Below, piece after piece: positions 14,278 through 23,415 of a stretch of DNA of 43,021 nt. The notes beneath the pieces were generated by a model. That model ran no database searches. It had not been told where the DNA came from and saw nothing but the letters and a program-made list of their open reading frames with translations. The position numbers and the translations under genes are program-made. Origin of the DNA: Planctomycetota bacterium (GTDB lineage Bacteria; Planctomycetota; UBA1135; GCA-002686595); the NCBI GenBank assembly GCA_030746555.1, contig JASLMK010000061.1, positions 1 to 43,021 on the forward strand, in the 5' to 3' direction. Every line of letters begins with the position of its first letter. The stretch's first letter is position 1.

Positions 14278-16134
14278 TTGCACCACGCCTCCACCGCCCC
14301 CCCCGGCCTCGACGCCGTGCGCGAGACCGTCCGCCGCGTCTTCGGCTTCGAGACCCTGCTCCCCCACCAGGAGGAGGCCCTGGAGGCCACCCTGGCAGGA
14401 CGCGACGCCCTGGTGGTGCTGCCGACCGGCGGCGGGAAGAGCCTGTGCTACCAGGCGCCGGCCCTCGCCCGGGAGGGCCTGACGGTGGTCGTCAGCCCGC
14501 TCATCTCCCTGATGACCGACCAGGTCGGGGGCCTGCTGGCCGACGGGGCGGCGGCGGCCATGTTGACCAGCGCCCAGGCCGACGCGGAGCGCGCCGCCAC
14601 CTGGGCCGCCCTCGACGAGGGCCGCCTCTCCCTGCTCTTCGTCGCGCCCGAGCGCCTGGCCATGCCGGGCTTCATCGAGCGCCTGGCCCGCGCCGGAGTG
14701 GTGAACCTGGCGGTCGACGAGGCCCACTGCATCAGCCACTGGGGCCACGACTTCCGCCCTGAGTACCGGCGCATCGGCGAGCTCCGCGCGCGCCTGGCCG
14801 ACCTCCCGGTGCAGGCCTACACCGCCACCGCCACGCCCGCCGTGCGCGAGGACGTCGTTCGCCAGCTCGGCCTGCGGGATCCGCTCGTGCTCGTGGGCGA
14901 GGTCGACCGCCCGAACCTGGTGTACCGGGTGCGCCCGCGGCGCGAGCTGGTCGAGCAGGTGATGCGCGTCGTCGGAGAGGCCCCCGGCGCGGCGGGCATC
15001 GTCTACTGCACCAGCCGCAAGAGTACCGAGAGCCTCGCCGAGCGCCTGGCCGGGCGAGGCGTGCGCTGCGCCGCCTACCACGCGGGGCTCGACGGCGGCG
15101 TGCGCGATCGGGTGCAGAACGCCTTCCAGAGCGAGGAGCTCGACGTCGTCGTCGCGACCGTCGCCTTCGGCATGGGGATCGACCGCCCCGACGTGCGCTT
15201 CGTGATCCACGCCGGCCTGCCCAAGGGAGTCGAGCAGTACGTGCAGGAGACCGGCCGCGCAGGGCGCGACGGCCTGCCGGCGTCCTGCTGGATGTTCACC
15301 TCGGGCGCCGACTACCACAGCTGGCGCCACCTCTTGGAGCGCTCGGCGGCCGAGTCGGGGGCTCCCGCCGAGGAACTCGACGCCTCGATCGAGCGCCTCG
15401 GCCACCTCTGGGCCTACGCCAACAGCGCCCTCTGCCGCCACCGCAGCCTCGCGGAGTACTTCGGCCAGGAGCTCGCCGGGGCCGACTGCGGAGCCTGCGA
15501 CGTCTGCCTGGGGGAGCTCACGCCCGTCCCCGACGCTCTCGTCGTGGCCCAGAAGATCCTCTCGTGCGTCGTGCGCTGCGACCAGCGCTACGGCGCGGCC
15601 CACGTCACCGACGTCCTGCGCGGAGCCGACAACGAGCGCGTGCGGCGCGCGGGGCACCAGGACCTGTCGACCTGGGGGCTGCTCGGCGACCACTCCCTGG
15701 TCGAGGTGCGCGGCTGGGTGGAGCAGCTGGTCGGCCGGGGCCTGTTGGCCTCGACCGGCGGCGAGTACCCCACGCTCCACCTGACCGCAGAGGGCGCCCG
15801 GGCCCTGCGCGGCGAGGCGCAGGTGACCCTGTTCGTGGTCGAGCGGGCACGGCGCGCGCCGCGGCGCGCCGCCACCCCCGCCGCCGCCGAGCTGACCGCG
15901 GCAGACGAGGCCCTCTTCGAGCACCTCAGGAGCTTCCGGCGCGCCTTGGCCCGCGAGCGCGGTGTCCCGCCCTACCTGATCTTCAACGACCGCACGCTCG
16001 CGGCGATGGCCGCCGCCCGACCCGCAGACCACGGCGCGCTGCTCGAGCTGAAGGGCGTGGGCGAGAAGAAGGCCGCCGACCTCGGCCCGTCGTTCCTGGA
16101 GGAGATCGCCTCCTTCGGGTCGGTGGACGGCTGA
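14278..16134 (+). CDS. recQ: ATP-dependent DNA helicase RecQ, full-length
   Basis: A 618-aa 3'-5' DNA helicase acting in recombination and repair of stalled forks. It contains Walker A LPTGGGKS (48-55), DEAHCISHWGHDFRPEY (from about 147), AYTATATPAV, FGMGIDRPDVRFVIH and QETGRAGRDG. The RecQ zinc-binding part has CRHRSLAEYFGQ and CGACDVC, and is followed by a winged-helix RQC domain (about 420-520) and a C-terminal HRDC-like domain (about 530-615, YLIFNDRTLAAMAAARP, LELKGVGEKKAADLG). The start is TTG 14278, with GAGG nine bases upstream. A second, shorter RecQ lies at 27144-28841. Confidence 0.93.
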   Translation: MHHASTAPPGLDAVRETVRRVFGFETLLPHQEEALEATLAGRDALVVLPTGGGKSLCYQAPALAREGLTVVVSPLISLMTDQVGGLLADGAAAAMLTSAQADAERAATWAALDEGRLSLLFVAPERLAMPGFIERLARAGVVNLAVDEAHCISHWGHDFRPEYRRIGELRARLADLPVQAYTATATPAVREDVVRQLGLRDPLVLVGEVDRPNLVYRVRPRRELVEQVMRVVGEAPGAAGIVYCTSRKSTESLAERLAGRGVRCAAYHAGLDGGVRDRVQNAFQSEELDVVVATVAFGMGIDRPDVRFVIHAGLPKGVEQYVQETGRAGRDGLPASCWMFTSGADYHSWRHLLERSAAESGAPAEELDASIERLGHLWAYANSALCRHRSLAEYFGQELAGADCGACDVCLGELTPVPDALVVAQKILSCVVRCDQRYGAAHVTDVLRGADNERVRRAGHQDLSTWGLLGDHSLVEVRGWVEQLVGRGLLASTGGEYPTLHLTAEGARALRGEAQVTLFVVERARRAPRRAATPAAAELTAADEALFEHLRSFRRALARERGVPPYLIFNDRTLAAMAAARPADHGALLELKGVGEKKAADLGPSFLEEIASFGSVDG

Positions 16135-16164
16135 GCGCGACCCTGCGCCGTGGAGCGCGAGTGC

Positions 16165-16172
16165 GCTACGAT
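16165..16172 (+). promoter_or_regulatory. Candidate -10 element (GCTACGAT) upstream of the YceI gene
   Basis: GCTACGAT is followed by CCTGACCCGTTC. The same GATCCT(G)ACCCGTTC run appears upstream of the lectin-like gene at about 28977. The leader to the ATG is about 38 bases and C-rich. No clear -35 box is visible. Confidence 0.35.
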
Positions 16173-16210
16173 CCTGACCCGTTCCGCTCCCCCAATCCCC
16201 GTCGAGCTCC

Positions 16211-16834
16211 ATGAATCACCACGCGAAGACCTCCGCCGTCGGCGGCGTCGCCCTCTCCCTCCTCATCGGCGCGGCGGCCCTGGCACGCGGCGCGGCGCTC
16301 GCCCCGGACCCCGCCGACGGCGCGCAGTACACGATCGACGCCACCCACTCCAACGTCCTCTTCAAGGTCAGCCACTTCCGCTCGAGCCTGTACTACGGAC
16401 GCTTCAACGAGGTCTCGGGGGAGTTCACCTTCGACGCCGCCGACCCCGCCGCGAGCAGCGTGCGCATGGTCGTGCGCGCCGACAGCGTGGACGCCAAGGT
16501 CGAGAACCTCTCCAAGCACCTGCGCAGCCCCGACTTCCTCGACGCCACCCAGTTCCCCGAGATCGTCTTCGAGAGCAAGTCGGTCGAGGCCGGCGAAGCT
16601 CCCGACACCCTCGAGGTCTCCGGCGAGCTGACCCTGAGGGGCGTCACCAGACCGCTGACCGTCACGGTCGAGAAGGTCGGCGAGGGACCGGGCATGCGCG
16701 GCGCCCGCCTGATGGGCTGGCACGCGCGGTTCACCATCGACCGCGGCGAGTTCGGCGTGGACTACGGGATCGAGCGCGGGGCCGTCGGGCGCGAGGTCGA
16801 GCTGATCGTCAGCGTCGAGGGACACGCACGCTAG
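16211..16834 (+). CDS. YceI family periplasmic protein
   Basis: A 207-aa exported protein with an N-terminal signal segment (about residues 10-30, VGGVALSLLIGAAALARGAAL). The YceI lipocalin-like barrel follows: YTIDATHSNVLFKVSHF, GRFNEVSGEFTFDAADP, LSKHLRSPDFLDATQFPEIVF and LTLRGVTRPLTVTV. Known members bind isoprenoid-type lipids, and some are induced by stress; the ligand here is unknown. Length is normal. The next gene starts six bases after its stop, so the two form an operon. Confidence 0.92.
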   Translation: MNHHAKTSAVGGVALSLLIGAAALARGAALAPDPADGAQYTIDATHSNVLFKVSHFRSSLYYGRFNEVSGEFTFDAADPAASSVRMVVRADSVDAKVENLSKHLRSPDFLDATQFPEIVFESKSVEAGEAPDTLEVSGELTLRGVTRPLTVTVEKVGEGPGMRGARLMGWHARFTIDRGEFGVDYGIERGAVGREVELIVSVEGHAR

Positions 16835-16840
16835 GGTCGA

Positions 16841-17713
16841 GTGTCGGGCGCGGACGTCCTCCTGTGGGGAGTGCTGCTCCCCGCCGCCGTCGCGGCCCTG
16901 GCCTGGGTCGCCGGCCGGCGTCCGTGGCTCGCGGAGCGGGCGCGGGGCGGCGGGCCCACCGTCCGGCCCTTCGAGGCCCAGGCGGTCGCCCTCGCGTTCC
17001 TGCTCGGCTACGCGGGCCAGCTCGGCCTCCCCCGCGCGCCCTGGGGCGAGGTCCCGCCGGCGGCCCAGGACTGGCTGGTGTGGATCGTGCTGGCGGCCGG
17101 TGTCGCCTACGCCCTCAGGGCAGGCCGCCTGCGGCCGCTCCTCTCGCGGCCCGTGCTCGCAGCCGCGGCCCTCGCGCTCCTCACGCGGGCGATGCTCCGC
17201 CACCACTGGGACCTGCCCCAGGCGATCGGCTGGCTCACCGGCCTGTGGCTGGGCCTGCTGGCGTGTCAGGCCTGCGCCGACGCCGTGGCCCGACGCGCAC
17301 CGGCCGCCGCGGCCTTGGTCTGGGTGCTGACCGGGTTCGCCCTCGCCCTCTGCGCCGGCCTGTCGGGCAGCGCCAAGCTGGCCCAGGCCGCGGCGCCGGT
17401 CTGCGCGGCCCTTTGCACCTTGTGGGTCCTCGACTCCCGGAGCGCCCCCACGGCTCCCGCGGCCGGCGCCCTCGCCCTCTCCGTCCTGGCCCTGTTCGGC
17501 CTGGGGCTCATCGCCTTCCTCTACAGCTCCCTGCCCGGCCGCGAGGCCCTCCTGCTGGGCAGCGCGCCCTTCGCGGCCCTCGGCGCTTCGTTCCTCTGGG
17601 CCGGAGAAGGCCGGCGCCAGGTCCTCGTCCCCCTCGCCGCCGCCCTCATCCCCCTGAGCCTGGCGGTGCTCTCGGCCTTGGGGGGGGTCCGCTCCGATCC
17701 GTACGGCTACTGA
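16841..17713 (+). CDS. Multi-pass membrane protein of unknown function
   Basis: A 290-aa protein with about eight hydrophobic segments (for example VLLWGVLLPAAVAALAWVAG, WLVWIVLAAGVAYAL, WLTGLWLGLLACQACADAV, ALALSVLALFGLGLIAFLY). It starts at GTG 16841, six bases after the YceI gene stop. The loops are short and mostly basic on one side. I recognise no family. In other bacteria YceI genes sit beside cytochrome b561-like proteins, but I see no conserved haem-ligand His pattern here, so I do not assign it. The molybdenum hydroxylase operon starts 65 bases downstream. Confidence 0.7.
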   Translation: MSGADVLLWGVLLPAAVAALAWVAGRRPWLAERARGGGPTVRPFEAQAVALAFLLGYAGQLGLPRAPWGEVPPAAQDWLVWIVLAAGVAYALRAGRLRPLLSRPVLAAAALALLTRAMLRHHWDLPQAIGWLTGLWLGLLACQACADAVARRAPAAAALVWVLTGFALALCAGLSGSAKLAQAAAPVCAALCTLWVLDSRSAPTAPAAGALALSVLALFGLGLIAFLYSSLPGREALLLGSAPFAALGASFLWAGEGRRQVLVPLAAALIPLSLAVLSALGGVRSDPYGY

Positions 17714-17778
17714 GCGCCCGCGCGCGCACGCGGCCCGCTCCGCTTGTCCCCGCCGACGCCGCGGGCGATGATGTGGCG

Positions 17779-18327
17779 ATGCGCGTGGTGACCCTCAGAG
17801 TCAACGGCGACGAGCGCGAGTTCGCCGTCGGTGACCACTGGACCCTGCTCGAGGCCCTGCGCTACGAGCTTGGCCTGACCGGCTCCAAGCAGGGCTGCGA
17901 CAAGGGAGACTGCGGAGCCTGCACGGTGCTGGTGGACGGCGAGCCGGTGCTCTCGTGCTTGACCCTCGCCGCCGCGGCCGAGGAGCGCGAGATCACCACC
18001 ATCGAGGGCCTCGCGGCGCGCCACGTGGCCGCCGGCGGCGAGGGAGCCGATCCCCTGCAGGAGGCCTTCGACCGCTGCGGCGCCCTGCAGTGCGGCTTCT
18101 GCCAGCCCGGGACCATCCTCAGCGCGCGCGCGCTCCTGGATCGCACCCCACGACCCGACCGCGAGGAGATCCGCGCCGCCCTGGCCGGCAACCTCTGCCG
18201 CTGCACGGGCTACACCCAGATCCTCGAGGCGGTCGAGCTCGCCGCGTGCGAGGCGACCGGCGAGCGGGCCCCCGCGCGGGAGTGGAGGGCGGACGCGGTC
18301 GAGGGTGAGGAGACCCCCCGGCCGTGA
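17779..18327 (+). CDS. hcrC: Molybdenum hydroxylase [2Fe-2S] subunit (4-hydroxybenzoyl-CoA reductase gamma-type)
   Basis: A 182-aa electron-transfer subunit with two [2Fe-2S] clusters. The plant-type cluster uses C40, C45, C48 and C60 (KQGCDKGDCGACTVLVDG, PVLSC). The second uses C105, C108, C140 and C142 (LQCGFCQPG, GNLCRCTGY). Length and motifs match small subunits of the xanthine oxidase family. It starts at ATG 17779. Its TGA overlaps the GTG start of the large subunit by four bases. The hcr name is given because the third gene of this operon carries the feature specific to 4-hydroxybenzoyl-CoA reductases; the small subunit by itself would not distinguish subfamilies. Confidence 0.9.
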   Translation: MRVVTLRVNGDEREFAVGDHWTLLEALRYELGLTGSKQGCDKGDCGACTVLVDGEPVLSCLTLAAAAEEREITTIEGLAARHVAAGGEGADPLQEAFDRCGALQCGFCQPGTILSARALLDRTPRPDREEIRAALAGNLCRCTGYTQILEAVELAACEATGERAPAREWRADAVEGEETPRP

Positions 18328-20666
18328 GCGCGCGCGACGTCCACGGCGTCGAGCCCCCCTGGGGCGACGCCTTCTCCGTCATCGGCAAGCCGCACCGCAA
18401 GGTGGACGGACTGGCCAAGGCCACCGGGCAGGCGCTCTACGCCGACGACCTCACCCTGCCGGGGATGCTGCACGCCAAGACCCTGCGCTCGCCCCACGCC
18501 CACGCTCGGATCGTGTCCGTCGACACCTCGCGCGCGGAGGCCCTGGAGGGTGTCCACGGGGTGATCACCGGCGCTGACCTTCCGACCCCCTACGGCGTGA
18601 TCCCCTGGACGCCCGACGAGCACGCCCTGGCCGTCGATCGCGTGCGCTTCGTCGGCGACGAGGTGGCGGCGGTCGCGGCGGTGGACGAGGACACGGCCCT
18701 GGCGGCCTTGGAGCTGATCGACGTCACCTACGAGCCACTGCACGCCTTCCTCGATCCCCATGAGGCGGCCGAGCGCGGCGAGCCGGCGATCCACCCCGCG
18801 CGCAAGAAGGGCAACGTCAGCAAGCACGTCGAGCTGGAGTTCGGCGACGTCGAGGCGGCCCTCGCGGACGCCGACGTCGTGGTCGAGGGCGACTACTTCT
18901 TCCACGGCACGACCCACGCGCCGATCGAGCCCCACTGCGCCCTGGCGCGCTACTCCGCCGACGGTCTGCTGACGGTCTGGTCGTCGACCCAGATCACCCA
19001 CTACGTCCACCGCACCCTCTCCGCGGTGCTGGGACTGCCCGCCCCGCGCATCCGTGTCGTGCAGCCCTGCCTGGGCGGCGCCTTCGGCGGCAAGTCCGAC
19101 CCCTTCAGCTTCGAGCTGTGCGCGGCGAAGCTCGCCATGCTGACCGGCAGGCCGGTCAAGATGCTGTGGACCCGCGAGGAGGTGTTCTACGCCCACCGGG
19201 GCCGGCACCCGATGCACATGCACTACCGCACCGGAGCCGACGCGAGCGGTCGTCTGCGGGGCGTGGACGCGCGCATCCTGATCGACGGCGGCGCCTACAG
19301 CTCCTTCGGGCTGGTCACGACCTACTACTCCGGCCAGCTGTTGACCGGACCCTACGACTTCCCCAGCTACCGCTTCGACTCGACGCGCGTGTTCACCAAC
19401 AAGCCGCCCTGCGGACCCAAGCGCGGTCACGGCTCGGTGCAGCCGCGCTTCGCCTTCGAGGTGCAGCTCGACGAGCTCGCCGAGCGGGTCGGCCTGGACG
19501 GCATCGAGATCCGGCGCGTGAACTTCCAGGGCAGCGACACCGCCACGGTCAACGGCCAGCGCATCACCTCCAACGGCTTCGCCGAGTGCCTCGATGCCGT
19601 CGAGCGCGCCAGCGGCTGGAAGGACCGTCACGGCAAGCTGCCCTTGGGGCGCGGTCTCGGAGTGGCCGGCTCGATGTACATCACCGGGACGAACTACCCC
19701 GTCTACCCCAACGAAATGCCCCAGGCGGGGATCCAGCTCAAGGTGGACCGCTCGGGGCTGGTGACCTGCTTCACCGGCGGCAACGACATCGGCCAGGGCT
19801 CCAACTCGGTCGTCGCCTACCTCGTCGCCGAGGAGCTGGGGATGGACCACCGCGACGTGCGCGTCGTCGCCGCGGACACGGACCTGTGTCCGGTGGACCT
19901 GGGCGCCTACTCCAGCCGCGTGACCTTCATGGTCGGCAACGCCGCCATCGACGCGGCGCGCAAGCTGCGGGGAGCGATCGTCGGCGCCGTGGCCGGGGAG
20001 TGGGCCGTGCCCGCCGAGCGCGTGCGCATGGTCGGTGGCGCCGTGCTCGACCTCGGCGACCCCGAGCGCGCCCTCACGACCGCCGAGGCCTTCCAGCTCG
20101 CGGAGGCGCGCCTGGACACCCTGGGGAGCACCGGCTCCTACAACACGCCGCCTCTGGGCGGCGACTACCGCGGAGGGTCGATCGGCGCCTCGCCGGCCTA
20201 CTCGTTCACGGCGCACGTGGTCGAGGCCGAGGTCGACGTGGAGACCGGGCGCATCACCGTGTCCGACGCCTGGATCGCCCACGACTGCGGGCGCGCCCTC
20301 AACCCGATGCTCGTCGCCGGACAGATGGAAGGCTCGGCCTACATGGGGATGGCGGAGGCCCTCCTGGAACACCACGAGGTCAATCGCTTCGGCCTGCACG
20401 CGGGACCGTCGCTGCTCGACTACCGCATCCCGACCTCGGTCGACACGCCCGAGCTCCACGCCCTGATCGTGGAGAGCCTCGATCCCGAGGGTCCCTACGG
20501 GGCCAAGGAGGCTGGCGAGGGCCCGCTGCACCCGGCGATCCCCGCCATCTCCAACGCCGTCTTCGACGCCGTGGGGATCCGCCTGCGCCACCTCCCGTTC
20601 ACCCCGGCCAAGGTCCTGGCGGCCCTGGCGGAACGCGCGCCGTCGGCGGCGGGGAGCGGGAGCTGA
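18324..20666 (+). CDS. hcrA: Molybdenum hydroxylase large subunit (4-hydroxybenzoyl-CoA reductase alpha-type)
   Basis: A 780-aa molybdopterin-cytosine-dinucleotide subunit that holds the active site. The N-terminal part has GKPHRKVDGLAKATGQALYADD and a conserved RFVGDEVAAVAAVDED. The Mo-cofactor part has GGAFGGKSDPFSFELCAAKL near residue 250, CGPKRGHGSVQPRFAFE, and near residues 724-732 GAKEAGEGP with the catalytic Glu. It reads through GTGA from hcrC, so translation is coupled, and its TGA overlaps the ATG of hcrB. Length is close to the large subunit of the Thauera enzyme. Substrate is not proven; no other aromatic-degradation gene is in the window. Confidence 0.88.
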   Translation: MSARDVHGVEPPWGDAFSVIGKPHRKVDGLAKATGQALYADDLTLPGMLHAKTLRSPHAHARIVSVDTSRAEALEGVHGVITGADLPTPYGVIPWTPDEHALAVDRVRFVGDEVAAVAAVDEDTALAALELIDVTYEPLHAFLDPHEAAERGEPAIHPARKKGNVSKHVELEFGDVEAALADADVVVEGDYFFHGTTHAPIEPHCALARYSADGLLTVWSSTQITHYVHRTLSAVLGLPAPRIRVVQPCLGGAFGGKSDPFSFELCAAKLAMLTGRPVKMLWTREEVFYAHRGRHPMHMHYRTGADASGRLRGVDARILIDGGAYSSFGLVTTYYSGQLLTGPYDFPSYRFDSTRVFTNKPPCGPKRGHGSVQPRFAFEVQLDELAERVGLDGIEIRRVNFQGSDTATVNGQRITSNGFAECLDAVERASGWKDRHGKLPLGRGLGVAGSMYITGTNYPVYPNEMPQAGIQLKVDRSGLVTCFTGGNDIGQGSNSVVAYLVAEELGMDHRDVRVVAADTDLCPVDLGAYSSRVTFMVGNAAIDAARKLRGAIVGAVAGEWAVPAERVRMVGGAVLDLGDPERALTTAEAFQLAEARLDTLGSTGSYNTPPLGGDYRGGSIGASPAYSFTAHVVEAEVDVETGRITVSDAWIAHDCGRALNPMLVAGQMEGSAYMGMAEALLEHHEVNRFGLHAGPSLLDYRIPTSVDTPELHALIVESLDPEGPYGAKEAGEGPLHPAIPAISNAVFDAVGIRLRHLPFTPAKVLAALAERAPSAAGSGS

Positions 20667-21688
20667 TGCTGCGCCTGCCCGCCTTCGAGCTCGCGCGGCC
20701 ACAGACCGTCGAGGAGGCCGTGGCCCTGGTCGCCGAGCACGGGGAGGCGGCGGCGGTGCTCGGCGGGGGCACCGACCTGCTGCCCAACATGAAGCACGGC
20801 CTGGTCACGCCCCGGGTCGTAGTCTCCCTGGCGTCGATCCCCGAGCTGGACGCCCTCGCCGTCGCAGAGGACGGCACGCTGGTGATCGGCGCGACCTGCC
20901 CCCTGGCCGTGCTCGCCTCCGACGAGCGCGTCGTCGCCGGCTGGCCGGCCCTGGCCCAGGCGGCGGGCCTGGTCGCCTCGCCCCAGTTGCGCAACAGCGG
21001 CACCCTGGGGGGCAACGTGATGCTCGACACGCGCTGCCGCTGGATCAACCAGACCCACTTCTGGCGCAAGTCCCTGGGCTTCTGCCTCAAGAAGGACGGG
21101 AGCGAGTGCCACGTCGTCGCCGGGGGCTCGCGTTGCGTGGCGGCCGCCAGCAACGACAGCGCCCCGGCCCTGATGAGCCTGGGAGCCGTCGGGGTCTTCG
21201 CCGGCCCAGGCGGCCGACGCGAGCTCCCCCTGGAGTCCCTGTGGACCACCGACGGCATCCGCAACAAGCGCACCGACCCCGGCGAGCTTCTGGTGGAGGT
21301 CCGCGTTCCGGCCACCGCCGACGGCCACCGCGGGGCCTACGGGAAGCTGCGCGACCGCGGCTCGATCGACTTCCCACTGCTCGGCTGCGCCGTGCGCCTC
21401 GAGCTCGACGAGACCGGGGCCGTGGGCGGCGCGGACGTGGTCCTGGTCGCGCTCCAGGCGCGGCCCGCGCGCCTGCGCCGCTGCGGCGAGCAGCTGGGAG
21501 GGACGACGCCGGGGAAGGCCGACTTCACCGCGGCGGCGGCGGCCGTCGCCGAGGCGGCCCGACGCCAGGCGCGCCCCCTGGCCAACGTCCCCGGGGACCC
21601 CGACTACCGCCACGCCATGGTGCCGGTCCTCGTGCGGCGCACCCTGGAGGCCGCCGGCGGCGGCGGCGGTCCGGTCCACCCGCTCTGA
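20666..21688 (+). CDS. hcrB: FAD subunit with extra [4Fe-4S] cluster (4-hydroxybenzoyl-CoA reductase beta-type)
   Basis: A 340-aa flavin subunit. The FAD-binding motif is VLGGGTDLLPNMKHGL, and NSGTLGGNVMLDTRC begins the distinguishing loop. Cysteines 124, 140, 148 and 157 (TRCRWINQTHFW, LGFCLKKDGSECHVV, SRCVAAASND) are spaced 16, 8 and 9 residues apart. From established knowledge of Thauera aromatica 4-hydroxybenzoyl-CoA reductase, its beta subunit binds a [4Fe-4S] cluster through Cys 122, 138, 146 and 155, the same spacing. Most xanthine-oxidase relatives lack this loop. It starts at ATG 20666 within the previous stop (TGATG), with GGGAG just upstream. It is the last gene of the operon. Confidence 0.9.
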   Translation: MLRLPAFELARPQTVEEAVALVAEHGEAAAVLGGGTDLLPNMKHGLVTPRVVVSLASIPELDALAVAEDGTLVIGATCPLAVLASDERVVAGWPALAQAAGLVASPQLRNSGTLGGNVMLDTRCRWINQTHFWRKSLGFCLKKDGSECHVVAGGSRCVAAASNDSAPALMSLGAVGVFAGPGGRRELPLESLWTTDGIRNKRTDPGELLVEVRVPATADGHRGAYGKLRDRGSIDFPLLGCAVRLELDETGAVGGADVVLVALQARPARLRRCGEQLGGTTPGKADFTAAAAAVAEAARRQARPLANVPGDPDYRHAMVPVLVRRTLEAAGGGGGPVHPL

Positions 21689-21692
21689 GAAC

Positions 21693-21714
21693 GCCGAGCC
21701 TCCGCGGCTCAGGC
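21693..21714. terminator. Hairpin between convergent operons
   Basis: GCCGAGCC and GGCTCAGGC form an eight-pair stem with one bulged A and the loop TCCGC. It lies between the hcrB stop and the stop of the minus-strand Mur-ligase gene and overlaps the latter. It could end transcripts from both sides. Confidence 0.45.
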
Positions 21715-23415
21715 CACGGGCTGACCCGGCGCCCAGCCGCTCTCGCAGAGTGCCCGCAGGCGCTCGAGGACCGCGCCCGGCGCCTCGTGGGCCAGGAGCA
21801 GGAGCTGGTCTCCGGGCAGGGCCCAGGCGAGGGCCTGATCGACGGCGGCCAGCTCGTCGGGGGCCGTCGTCCAGCGCTCCTCGGGCAGGCCGGCTTGGGT
21901 CAGGCCGCGGGCGAGCAGGGCGAGCACCTCGCCCTCGCCCCGGCCCCGGGAGTGGGCGGCGAGCTCCTTGAGGACCACGCGCTCGGGGCCGAAGGCCCCG
22001 ACGACGCGCGCCAGCTCCAGGATCGACTCGTCGTCGCGGTCGCCGGCCTGGCCGAGGACGACCAGGCGGCGCTCGGCGGGGAGCGCCCCGGCCGCCTCGA
22101 GGAAGGCGCGCATCCCGTGGGGGTTGTGGGCGAAGTCCACGATCACGTCGATCCCGGCGAGGTCGAAGCGGTTGGCGCGCCCGGGGTTGTCGGCCTCGTC
22201 TCCCGAGAATCCGCGCAGGCCCGCGGCGATCTCCTCAGGCGAGAAGCCCAGGCCCTCGGCCACCGCCGCGCAGGCCAGGGCGTTGGACAACTGGTAGCGG
22301 GCCGCGCCGCCCAGAGCCACGGGCACCTCCTCCACGGCGAGGAGGACGGTGCGCTCGGCAGCCCGGCGACGGACGAGCGCGCCGCCTTCGAGGAGGAAGG
22401 CTCGGCCGCCGGCGGCGACGGCCTGGGCGAGCCAGTCGGGCGGCGTGTCGAGACCGAACCAGCACACCCGGCTGCCGAGGGCGCGCCCGCGGGCTGAGAC
22501 GACCGGATCGTCAGCGTTGAGGACCACGGTCTCGGCGACGGAGGTGACCACGAACTTCCCCTCGCAGAGGACCTCGAGGCTGCCGACGCCCCACTCGCCG
22601 AGGTGGTCGCTGCCGACGTTGAGCACCGCCGCCACGTCGGCCCGCTCGAGGGCCAGGCCGCGGCGCAGCATGCCGCCGCGCGCCGTCTCCAGGATGGCGA
22701 CCTCGACCGCCGGCTCGCGCAGGACGCGCCGCGCGCCGCCGGGACCGGACCAGTCGCCGCGCTCGAGGACCTCGTCCCCCACGCAGACGTGGTCGGTCGA
22801 GGTGGTGCCGGCCGTCCGTCCGGCGGCGCGGGCGACGGCGGCGAGCATGCGCACCGTCGTGGTCTTGCCGTTGGTGCCGGTAACCAGGGCCGTGGGGACG
22901 TCGCGGCGAGCGGTCCAGTCGACCTCGTCGGGCCGCGGCAGGGCGTCGACCGCCCAGGTCTGCGAGCCCGCGCCCAGGCCCACCGACGCGCGGTCGTCGT
23001 CGGAGAGGAAGGCCACTCCGTGCTCGCCGGCCGCGCACCGCAACGCCCGGAGGCGGGGGTTGGACTCGGCGGCGATCCCTGTCCTCAACCGCTCGGCCGC
23101 CCCGGCGGAGTCCTCGACCTCCCCGCCCTCCAGACAGGCGCGGGCGGAGGCGAAGGCCCACTCGTTGACCTCGGTCGCCGCGTACAGGGCGTCGAGGGGC
23201 GCCGTGATCATCAAGCTCACGCCGCCGGCGAAGGCCCTCGTGCGGCACTCCTGGTCCGACCAGCCCACCGCATCGAGGATGCAGCGCGCCTGGCGGTGCC
23301 ACGCGGCCAGAAGGGGCTCGACCTCTCCCGGTTCGACGGCCGCGTCGATCACGGCGCCCGGACGCGTGCCGAGCAGATTGGCCCCGGGCAGGCGCCGGGA
23401 GTCGCACAGCTCCAT
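21709..23415 (-). CDS. Mur-ligase-like protein of the cyanophycin cluster
   Basis: A 568-aa protein. Residues 1-165 form a domain beginning LCDSRRLPGANLLGTRPGAV, which I have seen described in genes beside cyanophycin synthetases but whose role I do not know. Residues about 170-560 are a Mur ligase: P-loop VTGTNGKTTTVRM (from 178), ILETARGGMLRRGLAL, VAAVLNVGSDHLGEWG, DVIVDFAHNPHGMRAF and LVVLGQAGDRDDES. It lacks the ATP-grasp half of CphA. The start ATG 23415 overlaps the cphA stop (TGATG). It probably makes an amide bond on a cyanophycin-related substrate, or modifies or primes the polymer; the exact reaction is unknown. Confidence 0.8.
   Translation of the reverse strand: MELCDSRRLPGANLLGTRPGAVIDAAVEPGEVEPLLAAWHRQARCILDAVGWSDQECRTRAFAGGVSLMITAPLDALYAATEVNEWAFASARACLEGGEVEDSAGAAERLRTGIAAESNPRLRALRCAAGEHGVAFLSDDDRASVGLGAGSQTWAVDALPRPDEVDWTARRDVPTALVTGTNGKTTTVRMLAAVARAAGRTAGTTSTDHVCVGDEVLERGDWSGPGGARRVLREPAVEVAILETARGGMLRRGLALERADVAAVLNVGSDHLGEWGVGSLEVLCEGKFVVTSVAETVVLNADDPVVSARGRALGSRVCWFGLDTPPDWLAQAVAAGGRAFLLEGGALVRRRAAERTVLLAVEEVPVALGGAARYQLSNALACAAVAEGLGFSPEEIAAGLRGFSGDEADNPGRANRFDLAGIDVIVDFAHNPHGMRAFLEAAGALPAERRLVVLGQAGDRDDESILELARVVGAFGPERVVLKELAAHSRGRGEGEVLALLARGLTQAGLPEERWTTAPDELAAVDQALAWALPGDQLLLLAHEAPGAVLERLRALCESGWAPGQPVA

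Noticed and set aside
17779..21688. Calling the three genes xanthine dehydrogenase or CO dehydrogenase.
   Set aside because: The four-cysteine loop in the FAD subunit with spacing 16-8-9 fits 4-hydroxybenzoyl-CoA reductases and is not present in those two enzymes.
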